The translations under genes were made by a program, and so were the position numbers. Source: CAJJBL01 sp964519035 (GTDB lineage: Bacteria > Pseudomonadota > Alphaproteobacteria > Puniceispirillales > Marisalimonadaceae). From it: DNA of 25,203 nucleotides. The stretch is from positions 1 through 25,203 of the forward strand of contig CAZFKZ010000028.1 in assembly GCA_964519035.1 (NCBI GenBank), given 5' to 3'. Shown in pieces: positions 16,515 to 24,093 of this stretch. Positions within the stretch are counted from its first letter, which is position 1; every line of letters starts with the position of its first letter. The notes under the pieces were generated by a model that saw only the letters and a program-made list of their open reading frames with translations, was not told the DNA's origin and ran no database searches.

Positions 16515-16608
16515 TTCAAATTCCTTTTCAATTTATAAACATCTATATATTATATATATAAATAATTTAACTATAATTAATCAAGCTATTGCTTAATAGG
16601 AGATATCA

Positions 16609-17847
16609 ATGATTAAAGAGACTAATATATCAATTAATCAAGATAGGTTATGGGATAGTTTAATGACAATGGCCCAAATAGGTCCTGGGATAGCTGGTGG
16701 TAATAATAGACAAACTGTTACAGAAGAAGATGGGGAAGCCAGAAAATTATTTCAAAAGTGGTCTGAAGATGCTGGTATGAAGATGACTGTTGATGAATTA
16801 GGCTCAATGTTTTTAAGAAGAGAAGGTACATCTAGAGATGCACTTCCAGTTGTAATTGGAAGTCATTTAGATACTCAACCAACAGGCGGAAAATATGATG
16901 GGGTTCTTGGTGTATTAGCAGGGCTGGAAATCGTTAGGACTTTAAATGACCTCAATATTGAGACTAAACACCCTATTATGATTGTTAATTGGACCAATGA
17001 GGAAGGTTCTCGTTTTGCACCTGCTATGATGGCATCAGCAGGTTATGCAGGTATATACGATGTAAAAACGCTATTAGCTGCAGAGGATGCTGAAGGAAAT
17101 ATTTTTGGTGAAGAACTTGAAAAAATTGGCTGGAAAGGTTCTGAACCAGTAGGTCAACAAAAAATCCATTCTTACTATGAATTGCATATTGAACAAGGGC
17201 CTATTCTAGAAAATGAAGAAATTGATATTGGAGTTGTAACACATGGACAAGGTTTAAAATGGTTAGAAGTAAAGCTTTCAGGCATAGAGCAACATACTGG
17301 AACCACTCCAATGCATGTAAGAAAAGACACATCTTTAGCAATGTCTGAGATTATCTTAGCTGTAAACAACATTGCTAACAAAAATCAACCAAATGCACTT
17401 GGTAGCGTTGGTCACATTGAAGTATCACCTAATTCTAGAAATGTAATTGCTGGTCAATCAATCTTTACTATCGACTTTAGATCTCCAGATATTAATAAAC
17501 TTGAAATAATGGAAAGCGAATTAAAATCATTAGCAATAGAGATTTGTAAGAAATACAAAGTTGATTTTGATATGAAACAAATTGGGGGATTTGACCCCGT
17601 TACTTTTGATACAACCTGTGTAAATAATATTAGAAATAGTGCTAAAAAATTTGGTTATTCATATAAAGATATTGTTTCTGGTGCAGGTCATGACGCTTGT
17701 TGGATAAATAGCGTTGCTCCTTCAGCAATGATAATGTGTCCTTGTGTTGATGGATTAAGTCACAACGAAGCTGAAGAAATAAAGCCTGAATGGGCTTCAT
17801 CTAGTACGAATGTTTTGTTACATGCAGCAATAGCTTCAGCTAGTTAA
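16609..17847 (+). CDS. Zn-dependent M20 amidohydrolase, N-carbamoyl-L-amino acid hydrolase / beta-ureidopropionase type
   Basis: A 412-aa enzyme of the M20 AmaB/HyuC/AllC group that hydrolyses N-carbamoyl amino acids, ureidopropionate or allantoate. The bimetal ligands are visible: His86 (GSHLDTQPTGG), Asp97 (KYDGVLG), Glu131/132 (NWTNEEGSRF), His193 (ELHIEQGPILE) and His385 (LSHNEAEE). The dimer/lid domain is at ~215-325 (HTGTTPMHVRKD). Length is normal. AGGAG seven bases upstream gives a firm start. It could serve pyrimidine or hydantoin nitrogen recycling, but no dihydropyrimidinase is nearby. It is transcribed alone and divergent from the HIT gene. Confidence 0.92.
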   Translation: MIKETNISINQDRLWDSLMTMAQIGPGIAGGNNRQTVTEEDGEARKLFQKWSEDAGMKMTVDELGSMFLRREGTSRDALPVVIGSHLDTQPTGGKYDGVLGVLAGLEIVRTLNDLNIETKHPIMIVNWTNEEGSRFAPAMMASAGYAGIYDVKTLLAAEDAEGNIFGEELEKIGWKGSEPVGQQKIHSYYELHIEQGPILENEEIDIGVVTHGQGLKWLEVKLSGIEQHTGTTPMHVRKDTSLAMSEIILAVNNIANKNQPNALGSVGHIEVSPNSRNVIAGQSIFTIDFRSPDINKLEIMESELKSLAIEICKKYKVDFDMKQIGGFDPVTFDTTCVNNIRNSAKKFGYSYKDIVSGAGHDACWINSVAPSAMIMCPCVDGLSHNEAEEIKPEWASSSTNVLLHAAIASAS

Positions 17848-17983
17848 AAATAAGGTTTGACTAGATTAATCAATATTTAATATCTATAGAAATTAAAATT
17901 TATGATATGTTCATTTTATGTATCTGATTATATGTCCATAAACTTAAAAGCATTTTATTAATTAATAAGTGAAGGAGAAATTC

Positions 17984-18190
17984 TTGTCTAAGAGAATTCA
18001 AAGTAGTGAACCAAGCAAGAAGCAATATAATTTTTTTCACAAAATTCATGGGGATTTTCAATTGTCAGTTATAGAGTTAGCTGAGAAATTTGAATTGGAT
18101 ATATCAACGCTTTCCAAAGTTAGTAAACGCAAGATTTCTTTTCATAAAGGTTGGTGTTTGAAATCAACTATGGAAAAAACCACAAGTTAA
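17984..18190 (+). CDS. small basic HTH-like protein, 68 aa
   Basis: I start at the TTG at 17984 because AAGGAG (17972-17977) lies six bases upstream; an in-frame GTG at 17969 would overlap that site. The product is basic, with LSVIELAEKFELDISTLSK (about residues 29-47), a good helix-turn-helix pattern, followed by a KRKISFHKGWCL end. A layout of YxFxH, an HTH and a terminal HKGWxL resembles the DNA-binding tails of some homing endonucleases and small phage-like proteins; this is a resemblance by eye, not a family assignment. It stands alone between the amidohydrolase and the YihU-like gene, and I do not know its role. Confidence 0.55.
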   Translation: MSKRIQSSEPSKKQYNFFHKIHGDFQLSVIELAEKFELDISTLSKVSKRKISFHKGWCLKSTMEKTTS

Positions 18191-18329
18191 CTTAATATAA
18201 TTTTTAAATGAAACTAATTTGCGTTATTAAAGATTATTTTTAATTTGATATATTATTCATCTATTGAGAATGTATTAACTTAACGTTTTAAGAGGCAATA
18301 AAATTTAATTAAAATTTAGGGAGTGTAAA

Positions 18330-19238
18330 TTGGGAGAAAAAATCGCTTTTATAGGGCTTGGCGCTATGGGTGGGCCTATGGCTCAAAATATTATTAAAAA
18401 AGGCACTAAAGTTTCTGTATTTGATATAGAAAGTGAAAAAATGGAGCCAGCAATTAAAATTGGAGGCACTCCAGGAAGTAATATTAAAAATACAATCGAA
18501 AATGCTGAAATTATTGTAACTATGCTTCCATCAACAGAAAACGTAAAATCTGTAATTTGTGATGATAATGGAATTCTGTCTTTTGCCAAACCTAACACAA
18601 TAATTTTAGATATGAGCACAATAGCTCCTACTGGTACAGATGAGGTTTATAAATTGTGCCAAGAAAAAAATATTAAGTTTATAGATGCTCCTGTAGGAAG
18701 GTTAGTTAGTCACGCTATTTCAGGTGATTCACTTTTTATGGTTGGATGTGATGACGAAAATGCTTTTAAAAAAGTAGAACCTTTGTTAAACGCAATGGGT
18801 ACGACAATTATAAGATGTGGCAAGGTTGGTTCGGGAATTAGAGCTAAAGTGGTTAATAATTTTCAAATATTAAGCATTGCACAAATTACAGCTGAAGCCC
18901 TAACATTAGCTCAAAAAATTGGACTTGACATGAATGTCTTCAAAGAGGTTAATGCAGGCACAACAGCAAATAATGGCCAGTTTCATATTAATTTTTTATC
19001 TAAAGTTTTACAAAATGACATAGAACCAGGATTTACAATTGACCTTGCTCACAAAGATATGGGTTTAGCAATAGAAACAGCTAATAGCTTTAGAGTTGGA
19101 TTACCTGTTGGTTCATCTGTTCAAGCTGTTTATGGACAAGCAAGATCAGGAAAATATGCAAAAAAAGATTTTAGTGCATTACTCGATTATGCATGCGAAT
19201 TAGCAGAGGTTGAACCTCCTAGAATGATAAAAAAATAA
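18330..19238 (+). CDS. NAD(P)-dependent 3-hydroxyisobutyrate dehydrogenase family reductase, YihU (sulfolactaldehyde reductase)-like
   Basis: A 302-aa beta-hydroxyacid dehydrogenase. The Rossmann motif is GLGAMGGPMAQN (10-20), with Asp32 after the second strand suggesting NAD preference. The catalytic Lys is Lys173 in AKVVNN. Instead of the usual PVSGG of 3-hydroxyisobutyrate dehydrogenases it has DAPVGR with Arg124, and later IDLAHKDMG with Lys242. From memory, E. coli YihU shares the PVGR and IDLAHKD segments and uses such residues to hold the sulfonate of sulfolactaldehyde. Start: TTG at 18330, six bases after AGGGAG. It converges on the SDR-Gfo-decarboxylase operon. I infer a reductase or dehydrogenase for a C2/C3 sulfonate aldehyde or alcohol; tartronate-semialdehyde-type chemistry is the main alternative. 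Confidence 0.85.
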   Translation: MGEKIAFIGLGAMGGPMAQNIIKKGTKVSVFDIESEKMEPAIKIGGTPGSNIKNTIENAEIIVTMLPSTENVKSVICDDNGILSFAKPNTIILDMSTIAPTGTDEVYKLCQEKNIKFIDAPVGRLVSHAISGDSLFMVGCDDENAFKKVEPLLNAMGTTIIRCGKVGSGIRAKVVNNFQILSIAQITAEALTLAQKIGLDMNVFKEVNAGTTANNGQFHINFLSKVLQNDIEPGFTIDLAHKDMGLAIETANSFRVGLPVGSSVQAVYGQARSGKYAKKDFSALLDYACELAEVEPPRMIKK

Positions 19239-19275
19239 CATAAAACTATATCGATAAAAATCAAAAATATTGTTA

Positions 19276-19305
19276 AGTAGTATGATAAGCTATAATTATA
19301 CTACT
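19276..19305. terminator. 8-bp inverted repeat between convergent genes
   Basis: AGTAGTAT (19276-19283) and ATACTACT (19298-19305) are exact reverse complements with a 14-base loop. The element spans the stop codon of the minus-strand SDR gene and follows the plus-strand reductase by 37 bases, a natural place for a bidirectional terminator. There is no T-run after the stem on either strand, so it is not a classic intrinsic terminator. Confidence 0.3.
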
Positions 19306-20069
19306 GGACACAATCCTCCATCTAGATTGATGGCTGTTCCAGTTATGTATGAGCTTTTTTCTGATGAAAGAAAGGCAACTAAATTTGCGTAATCAATCTC
19401 TTCACCAACTTTACCCATAGGTACTTTTTTTGACATTTCTTTATATAAGTCTCTTACTCCGCTAGGACCCGCTCGACGTTCCCATTGTGCACTTTTTAAT
19501 AAACCAATACAAATCGTATTAACTCTTATATTATCTTTAGCATATTCATTAGCTAATGATTTGGTTAAATTAATTCCTGCTGCACGAGTAACTGTAGTTG
19601 GAAGAGATCCTGCATTTGGAGCTTTACCTCCTCCAATAGTTGCATTAATTATTACTCCACTTTGATTTGATTTCATATAAGGTATAACTAATCTGCACAT
19701 TCTTACAGTTGCCATTAGTTTTAAGTTAATATCAACTTCCCAAATTTCATCAGTTACATCTTCAAACATTCCTGCTGCTGAAGCACCTGCGTTATTAACT
19801 AATACGTCTACTGTTTTAAATTTAGCTATTGTTTCTTCAATTAATTTTTTACAATCTTCTATTTTACTCACATCTGCTTGAATATCTAACACTTCATTAT
19901 GAGTTTTTTCAGATATAATCTTAGCTTTTTCTTTTAAGTAATCACCTCTTCTTCCACAAATTACCACTTTTGCTCCTTGAGACGATAAAAGTTCTGCTGA
20001 TGCATGACCTAATCCATCACTGCCACCCGTTATTACGACAACTTTATTTTTCAAACCTAAATCAAACAT
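19296..20069 (-). CDS. SDR family oxidoreductase lacking the YxxxK motif
   Basis: A 257-aa short-chain dehydrogenase fold protein. The cofactor motif is TGGSDGLGHASAE (~14-26), with Arg residues in CGRRGD suggesting NADP, then NNAGASAAG. The C-terminal end is YITGTAINLDGGLCPVV. Where the active site should read S...YxxxK it reads GSLPTTVTRAAGINLTKSLA, with Thr for Tyr and Arg for Lys. I have seen this LPTTVTRAAG variant in other SDRs, so it is a subfamily trait and not a mutation. It may use another acid/base or act non-catalytically. Good SD (AAAGGAG). It is the last gene of the comDE-Gfo-SDR operon, 22 bases after Gfo. Confidence 0.88.
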   Translation of the reverse strand: MFDLGLKNKVVVITGGSDGLGHASAELLSSQGAKVVICGRRGDYLKEKAKIISEKTHNEVLDIQADVSKIEDCKKLIEETIAKFKTVDVLVNNAGASAAGMFEDVTDEIWEVDINLKLMATVRMCRLVIPYMKSNQSGVIINATIGGGKAPNAGSLPTTVTRAAGINLTKSLANEYAKDNIRVNTICIGLLKSAQWERRAGPSGVRDLYKEMSKKVPMGKVGEEIDYANLVAFLSSEKSSYITGTAINLDGGLCPVV

Positions 20070-20091
20070 TTATTAACTCCTTTATTTTGAA

Positions 20092-21141
20092 TTATATATT
20101 TATAATTTTATTATTAGCTGCAGAATCTAAAATAGCGAGTGCAACTTTTAACGTTTCAGTTGCATCTTCTGCATTTGTTATTGGCTCAACGTTTCGATTA
20201 ATTACATCTTTAAAATGTAATAATTGGGAAACATAAGGATCAAACTCTTTCATAGCAATATCCTCTTTAATAATATTATCTTTCCAGTCATTATTTAGAG
20301 TTTTGTTTTTATAACTCCACAATTTTATATTTGGAAATTCAAGTGAACCCTCTGTGCCAATAATCCTAACACTACTTTGACCTAATTTTGGTAGGTTTAT
20401 ATTTTCTCCTAAATCAGTTTCCCATGACCATGGTGACGAACCACTGTCAGTTATTAGGAAATTTCCTAATAAATTACTTTTAAATTTTAAATTTGTAGAA
20501 ACAACATCTTCCTTTTGATACCCTCTAACTAAATTTGTTGAAAATGAAGAAACAGTTTCAATTTCTCCAAAAATAAATCTTAAACAGTCAATTTCATGAA
20601 TTAAATTTGTTATAACAGGCCCTGCACTAACATCTCTTCTCCAACTAGGGTCAAAGTACTCTAAATCTTTTCTTAATCCCCATATTCCAGAAAGGCCTAA
20701 AACTTGCCCTATTTTTCCAGACTTGATAATTTCTTTTGTTTTTAAAACTAATGGGTAAAAACGTCTTTGATGAGCTACTAAAACTTTACAACCTTTTTTA
20801 TTAGCAATAGAAATTATTTCTAAAGCCTCGCTTACTTTTGCGGATATTGGTTTTTCAATTAAGATATCTAGCCCTAGATTTAAAGCTTCAAGAGCAACAT
20901 CAACGTGTAAAATTGTTGGAGTAGAAATTATTACTCCGTCAATGTGAATATCATTAGTTAAAGCTTTTAAATTATTAAAGAATGGTATTTCATTTGATTT
21001 ACAGAAATTTTCTGCGTCAGAACTTACATCAACAACACCACTAAGATTTATATTATCTATTTGAGCTGCAGCCACAATATGACGTCTGCCTATAGATCCA
21101 AGTCCTATAATGGCAATGTTTAATACTTTATCATTAGACAT
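20092..21141 (-). CDS. Gfo/Idh/MocA family oxidoreductase
   Basis: A 349-aa NAD(P)-dependent dehydrogenase. The Rossmann motif is IAIIGLGSIGRRHI (~9-22), the nicotinamide-side motif is LIEKPIS (~93-99), and the substrate-side motif AGPVITNLIHEID (~167-179) supplies the usual catalytic His. Members oxidise sugars, inositols and other polyols. Its ATG overlaps the stop codon of the decarboxylase beta gene by one base, with no ribosome-binding site of its own, so translation is probably coupled to that gene. This argues that it acts in the same pathway. The substrate is unknown; a sulfonated or phosphonated polyol is a hypothesis from context only. Confidence 0.9.
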   Translation of the reverse strand: MSNDKVLNIAIIGLGSIGRRHIVAAAQIDNINLSGVVDVSSDAENFCKSNEIPFFNNLKALTNDIHIDGVIISTPTILHVDVALEALNLGLDILIEKPISAKVSEALEIISIANKKGCKVLVAHQRRFYPLVLKTKEIIKSGKIGQVLGLSGIWGLRKDLEYFDPSWRRDVSAGPVITNLIHEIDCLRFIFGEIETVSSFSTNLVRGYQKEDVVSTNLKFKSNLLGNFLITDSGSSPWSWETDLGENINLPKLGQSSVRIIGTEGSLEFPNIKLWSYKNKTLNNDWKDNIIKEDIAMKEFDPYVSQLLHFKDVINRNVEPITNAEDATETLKVALAILDSAANNKIINI

Positions 21142-21710
21142 TAACTTTTAATTGTACTCATAAATCTATTCATAGAAACAGAACCATCAAAGGAATGAGG
21201 GAAAACAAGAGGTGTGGCCTTAGCTTGGCATTTAATCACAATTAAAGAAGGGCCATCTTCATTATAAACTGTGTCCATTATCTTGTCGTAATCAACTTCA
21301 GAATTTACCGTATAGCTATTACTTATACCAGAACCTTTAGCAACAAGTTCTAAATCTGTTTTACCTGCAGTTGCTGTTGGTTGACTTCCTGTTTCCACAT
21401 ATGATTCATTGTCCAACACTATGACTGTAAGGTTAGAAACAGGATGATTAGCTATTGTTGCGAGTGAACCTAAACTCATTAACGTATCACCATCACCAGT
21501 AAATAATAAAACTCTTAAGTTTGGCTGAGCCGTAGCAAGACCTAAAGCGAAAGGAATAGATTGCCCCATTGCTCCAATAAATCCAAAATTACCCAGATTA
21601 TCTCCAGCTGACATTATATCCCAAGTTGAAGTGCCTATTCCACTGACAACTCTAAGGTTGTCTTTTCTATCTTTTAAAATTTTTTGAACAAATGGTCGTC
21701 TGTCAATCAT
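21141..21710 (-). CDS. comE: sulfopyruvate (or phosphonopyruvate) decarboxylase, beta subunit
   Basis: A 189-aa C-terminal TPP-binding domain protein. The TPP/Mg motif is TGDGDTLMSLGS (71-82) ending at LDNESYVETG (Asn101), and the preceding segment FGFIGAMGQSIPFALGLA (~42-59) fits ComE and phosphonopyruvate decarboxylases. It pairs with the separate alpha gene six bases upstream, as in split ComD/ComE enzymes, which convert 3-sulfopyruvate to sulfoacetaldehyde and CO2. Single-chain phosphonopyruvate decarboxylases do the matching step for phosphonates, so the acid group is not settled by sequence. No phosphoenolpyruvate mutase is visible, which leans toward sulfonate. The gene symbol is given in this sense. 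Confidence 0.85.
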   Translation of the reverse strand: MIDRRPFVQKILKDRKDNLRVVSGIGTSTWDIMSAGDNLGNFGFIGAMGQSIPFALGLATAQPNLRVLLFTGDGDTLMSLGSLATIANHPVSNLTVIVLDNESYVETGSQPTATAGKTDLELVAKGSGISNSYTVNSEVDYDKIMDTVYNEDGPSLIVIKCQAKATPLVFPHSFDGSVSMNRFMSTIKS

Positions 21711-21716
21711 TATTAA

Positions 21717-22244
21717 TTATCCATTCTTGAATTGTTTAGCACCAATCATTTTTTGAGAGAGTAATACTGCTGCTGACCGATTTGTGTTAAACGCAAATTT
21801 AGCTGCTGCGTCAACAGTGAAACCAACCTCTTCTTCATAATCAGCTCTGAATACTTTTATATCCATTGCCTCTAAAACTTTAGGAGTACCAAGACCCATT
21901 GGAACTTGCCACGGGACAAATTCACCCCACTCACCTCTCATTGAGACAATAGTTAAAAAAGGAATTCTACAAATGTTTGGAAGAGCTAAAGCATTGATAC
22001 AATTGCCAACTCCACTTGATTGCATAAGTAATGCACTTTTCCTTCCACCTGCATATGCACCGCAAGATAAACCAACACCATCCTGTTCAGTTGTAAGTGT
22101 TACAACATCAATTTCATTATCCTTTTCACAAAGGTTAATTAAAGGAGTATGACCAGCATCAGGAACGTGAGAAACCATTGATATATCTAAATCCTTAAAG
22201 ACGGCATATATATCATTTCGCCAATCTTTAGTTAAATCGGTCAT
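21717..22244 (-). CDS. comD: sulfopyruvate (or phosphonopyruvate) decarboxylase, alpha subunit
   Basis: This is the N-terminal (Pyr) domain subunit of a TPP-dependent decarboxylase. It shows SHVPDAGHTPLINLCEKD, the cofactor-activating Glu in LTTEQDGVGLSCGAYAGG, LMQSSGVGNCINALALPN and SMRGEWGEFVPWQVPMG, all typical of ComD-like alpha subunits. I favour the ATG at 22244 (about 175 aa, beginning MTDLTKDW) because relatives start there; an in-frame ATG at 22277 would add 11 residues with no better ribosome-binding site. With the beta gene six bases downstream it forms the active site at a subunit interface. It is the first gene of the operon and is divergent from the SDR at 22431. Confidence 0.86.
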   Translation of the reverse strand: MTDLTKDWRNDIYAVFKDLDISMVSHVPDAGHTPLINLCEKDNEIDVVTLTTEQDGVGLSCGAYAGGRKSALLMQSSGVGNCINALALPNICRIPFLTIVSMRGEWGEFVPWQVPMGLGTPKVLEAMDIKVFRADYEEEVGFTVDAAAKFAFNTNRSAAVLLSQKMIGAKQFKNG

Positions 22245-22288
22245 ATTAAAAATCCATAAGTTTATATCATTAAACATGTTAAATACTA

Positions 22289-22307
22289 AAACTTAAAAAT
22301 CAAGTTT
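22289..22307. promoter_or_regulatory. short spaced palindrome in the comD/SDR divergent region
   Basis: AAACTT (22289-22294) and AAGTTT (22302-22307) are exact reverse complements separated by seven bases. They lie 12 bases upstream of the longer comD start and about 45 upstream of the favoured one. It could be an operator for both divergent units, but six-base arms in AT-rich DNA arise easily by chance. Confidence 0.2.
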
Positions 22308-22430
22308 ATAGATTTAAATTAATATTTTACTTCAGTATTATAGAATGTTGTTTATTTTTAAAAAACTACAATAAAAAGAAATATCATGTAATAATATTAC
22401 TTTATTAAATGTCAGTAGGAATTTTATCTA

Positions 22431-23177
22431 ATGAATGAAAATATTAAAAGAGTTGCAATAGTTACAGGCGCAGCAAAAAATATAGGCAGAGCTACTTGTG
22501 AAAGCCTATCCAAATTAGGCTTTAATATTTTAGTTCACGCTAATACCGATAAAGATGGTGCCACTGACACTGTTGATTTAATAAAAAAAAATGGATTGCA
22601 AGCTCATCGTATTATTGGTGATTTAACTAAACCAGAAACATCTCAAGAACTAGTTTTTGAAGCAAAAAAACTTGGAAAGATTTCTGCTTTAATTAACAAT
22701 GCATCTCAAAGAGAATTTAATAAATTTGACGACATGACTTTTGATGAATGGCGATTTGTAATGTCAATAAATTTAGATTCGTTATTCCATACATGCAAAG
22801 CCGTAATTCCTAGTATGAAAGAAAATAAATGGGGAAGAATAGTAAATTTAGGCGGCCTATCAGCTCATATAAGTGCGATTGGAAGAGCTCACGTTATTAC
22901 ATCTAAATCTGCAGTAGTTGGCTTTACCAGAGCTTTATCTATGGAATATGCTGAAACTGGAATTACTATAAACACTGTTGTCCCAGGTTTGATCGACACT
23001 GTCAGAGGTGCCTCTGCGGGAAGCAGTTTAGTTCATCCATCACATTCAAATCCACCAGTTGGAAGAAAAGGTTTTCCTATAGAAGTAGCTACAATGATAG
23101 CTAATTTATGTGGACCAAATTCTGATTTTGTTACAGGGCAAACTATTCATGTAAATGGTGGAAGCTATTATCCTTAA
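22431..23177 (+). CDS. SDR family oxidoreductase lacking catalytic Ser and Tyr
   Basis: A 248-aa short-chain dehydrogenase fold protein. The cofactor motif is VTGAAKNIGRATCE (~11-24); HANTD at the second strand end suggests which nicotinamide it holds but does not settle it. NNAS (~89-92) and the C-terminal TGQTIHVNGGSYYP complete the fold. The active-site stretch is VNLGGLSAHISAIGRAHVITSK: the Lys is kept, Val sits at the Tyr position with His just before it, and Gly sits at the usual Ser. This HV..xK form occurs in other SDRs. TAGGA lies ten bases before the ATG. It is divergent from comD and is followed by an EamA gene after 13 bases. Confidence 0.88.
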   Translation: MNENIKRVAIVTGAAKNIGRATCESLSKLGFNILVHANTDKDGATDTVDLIKKNGLQAHRIIGDLTKPETSQELVFEAKKLGKISALINNASQREFNKFDDMTFDEWRFVMSINLDSLFHTCKAVIPSMKENKWGRIVNLGGLSAHISAIGRAHVITSKSAVVGFTRALSMEYAETGITINTVVPGLIDTVRGASAGSSLVHPSHSNPPVGRKGFPIEVATMIANLCGPNSDFVTGQTIHVNGGSYYP

Positions 23178-23190
23178 TAAATATAATTGA

Positions 23191-24081
23191 ATGACAAATA
23201 AATCAATAGATGGCTTAGCTGCAACTTTTCTTATTATTTTTGCTGTTTTATTAGGTCTAAATCAAGTTCTTGTAAAATTAGTTAATGCTGGTATGCATCC
23301 TGTGTTTCAAGTAGCTTTAAGATCCACATTAGCAATAATACCAATCTTACTTTTTTGTTATTTTACTAAAAAGAAAATTATTCTTAATGATGGAAGCTTA
23401 ATACCAGGATTAATTTCTGGAGTTTTATTTGCTATAGAATTCATTCTCTTATTTACCGCTTTGGATTATTCAACAGTAACACGAGTGTCATTAATTTTTT
23501 ATACAATGCCTGTATGGTTGACATTATCAGCCCATTTTTTAATTGATAACGACAAACTTTCAAGAAAGAAAATTATTGGTTTAATTTTAGCAATTTTCGG
23601 TTTAATTTTAGCAATCTATGAACCTAGTGAAAAATACACTAGTAAGCAATTTTTGGGAGACTTGTATACTTTATTTGCAAGTTTTTGTTGGGCAGCTATA
23701 GCAATTATGCTTAAAATTTCACGTTTAAAAAAATCAATTCCTGAAACACAATTATTATATCAATTAATAGTTTCAGGTATAATATTGCTACCTATATCAT
23801 TTTTATTTAATGATTATATAAGAGATATTAATCTCAATTTAATTCTAATTTTTGTATTTCAAGTAATAGTGATTATGTGTCTTGGTTTTATTGGATGGTT
23901 GTGGGTTATGTCCAAATATTCTGCAAGTGGCACAAACTCTTTTATGTTTTTAACTCCAATTTTTGGAGTGTTATTTGGCTGGTTAATAATGGACGATAAT
24001 ATAAATTTACAAATTTATTTATCATTGTTTTTAACATGTCTAGGAATATATGTAATTAATCAAAAAGCTAAGACAAATTAG
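23191..24081 (+). CDS. EamA/DMT family transporter
   Basis: A 296-aa membrane protein with ten predicted helices forming two EamA halves. The first is ~9-140 (LLGLNQVLVKL, LRSTLAIIPILLF, YTMPVWLTLSAHFL), the second ~150-290 (LFASFCWAAIAIMLKIS, ASGTNSFMFLTPIFGVLFGW). It starts 13 bases after the SDR stop with no clear ribosome-binding site, so it is probably cotranslated with the SDR. By position it could export or import a compound handled by the divergent decarboxylase locus; that is inference. It converges on the helicase gene, with 12 bases between the stop codons. Confidence 0.9.
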   Translation: MTNKSIDGLAATFLIIFAVLLGLNQVLVKLVNAGMHPVFQVALRSTLAIIPILLFCYFTKKKIILNDGSLIPGLISGVLFAIEFILLFTALDYSTVTRVSLIFYTMPVWLTLSAHFLIDNDKLSRKKIIGLILAIFGLILAIYEPSEKYTSKQFLGDLYTLFASFCWAAIAIMLKISRLKKSIPETQLLYQLIVSGIILLPISFLFNDYIRDINLNLILIFVFQVIVIMCLGFIGWLWVMSKYSASGTNSFMFLTPIFGVLFGWLIMDDNINLQIYLSLFLTCLGIYVINQKAKTN

Positions 24082-24093
24082 CTTTTCAAAAAA

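Noticed and set aside
16541..16566. TA-rich alternating run as an origin or phase-variable repeat
   Set aside because: It is a short irregular TA tract in a divergent promoter region with no DnaA-box-like sites; ordinary for this base composition.
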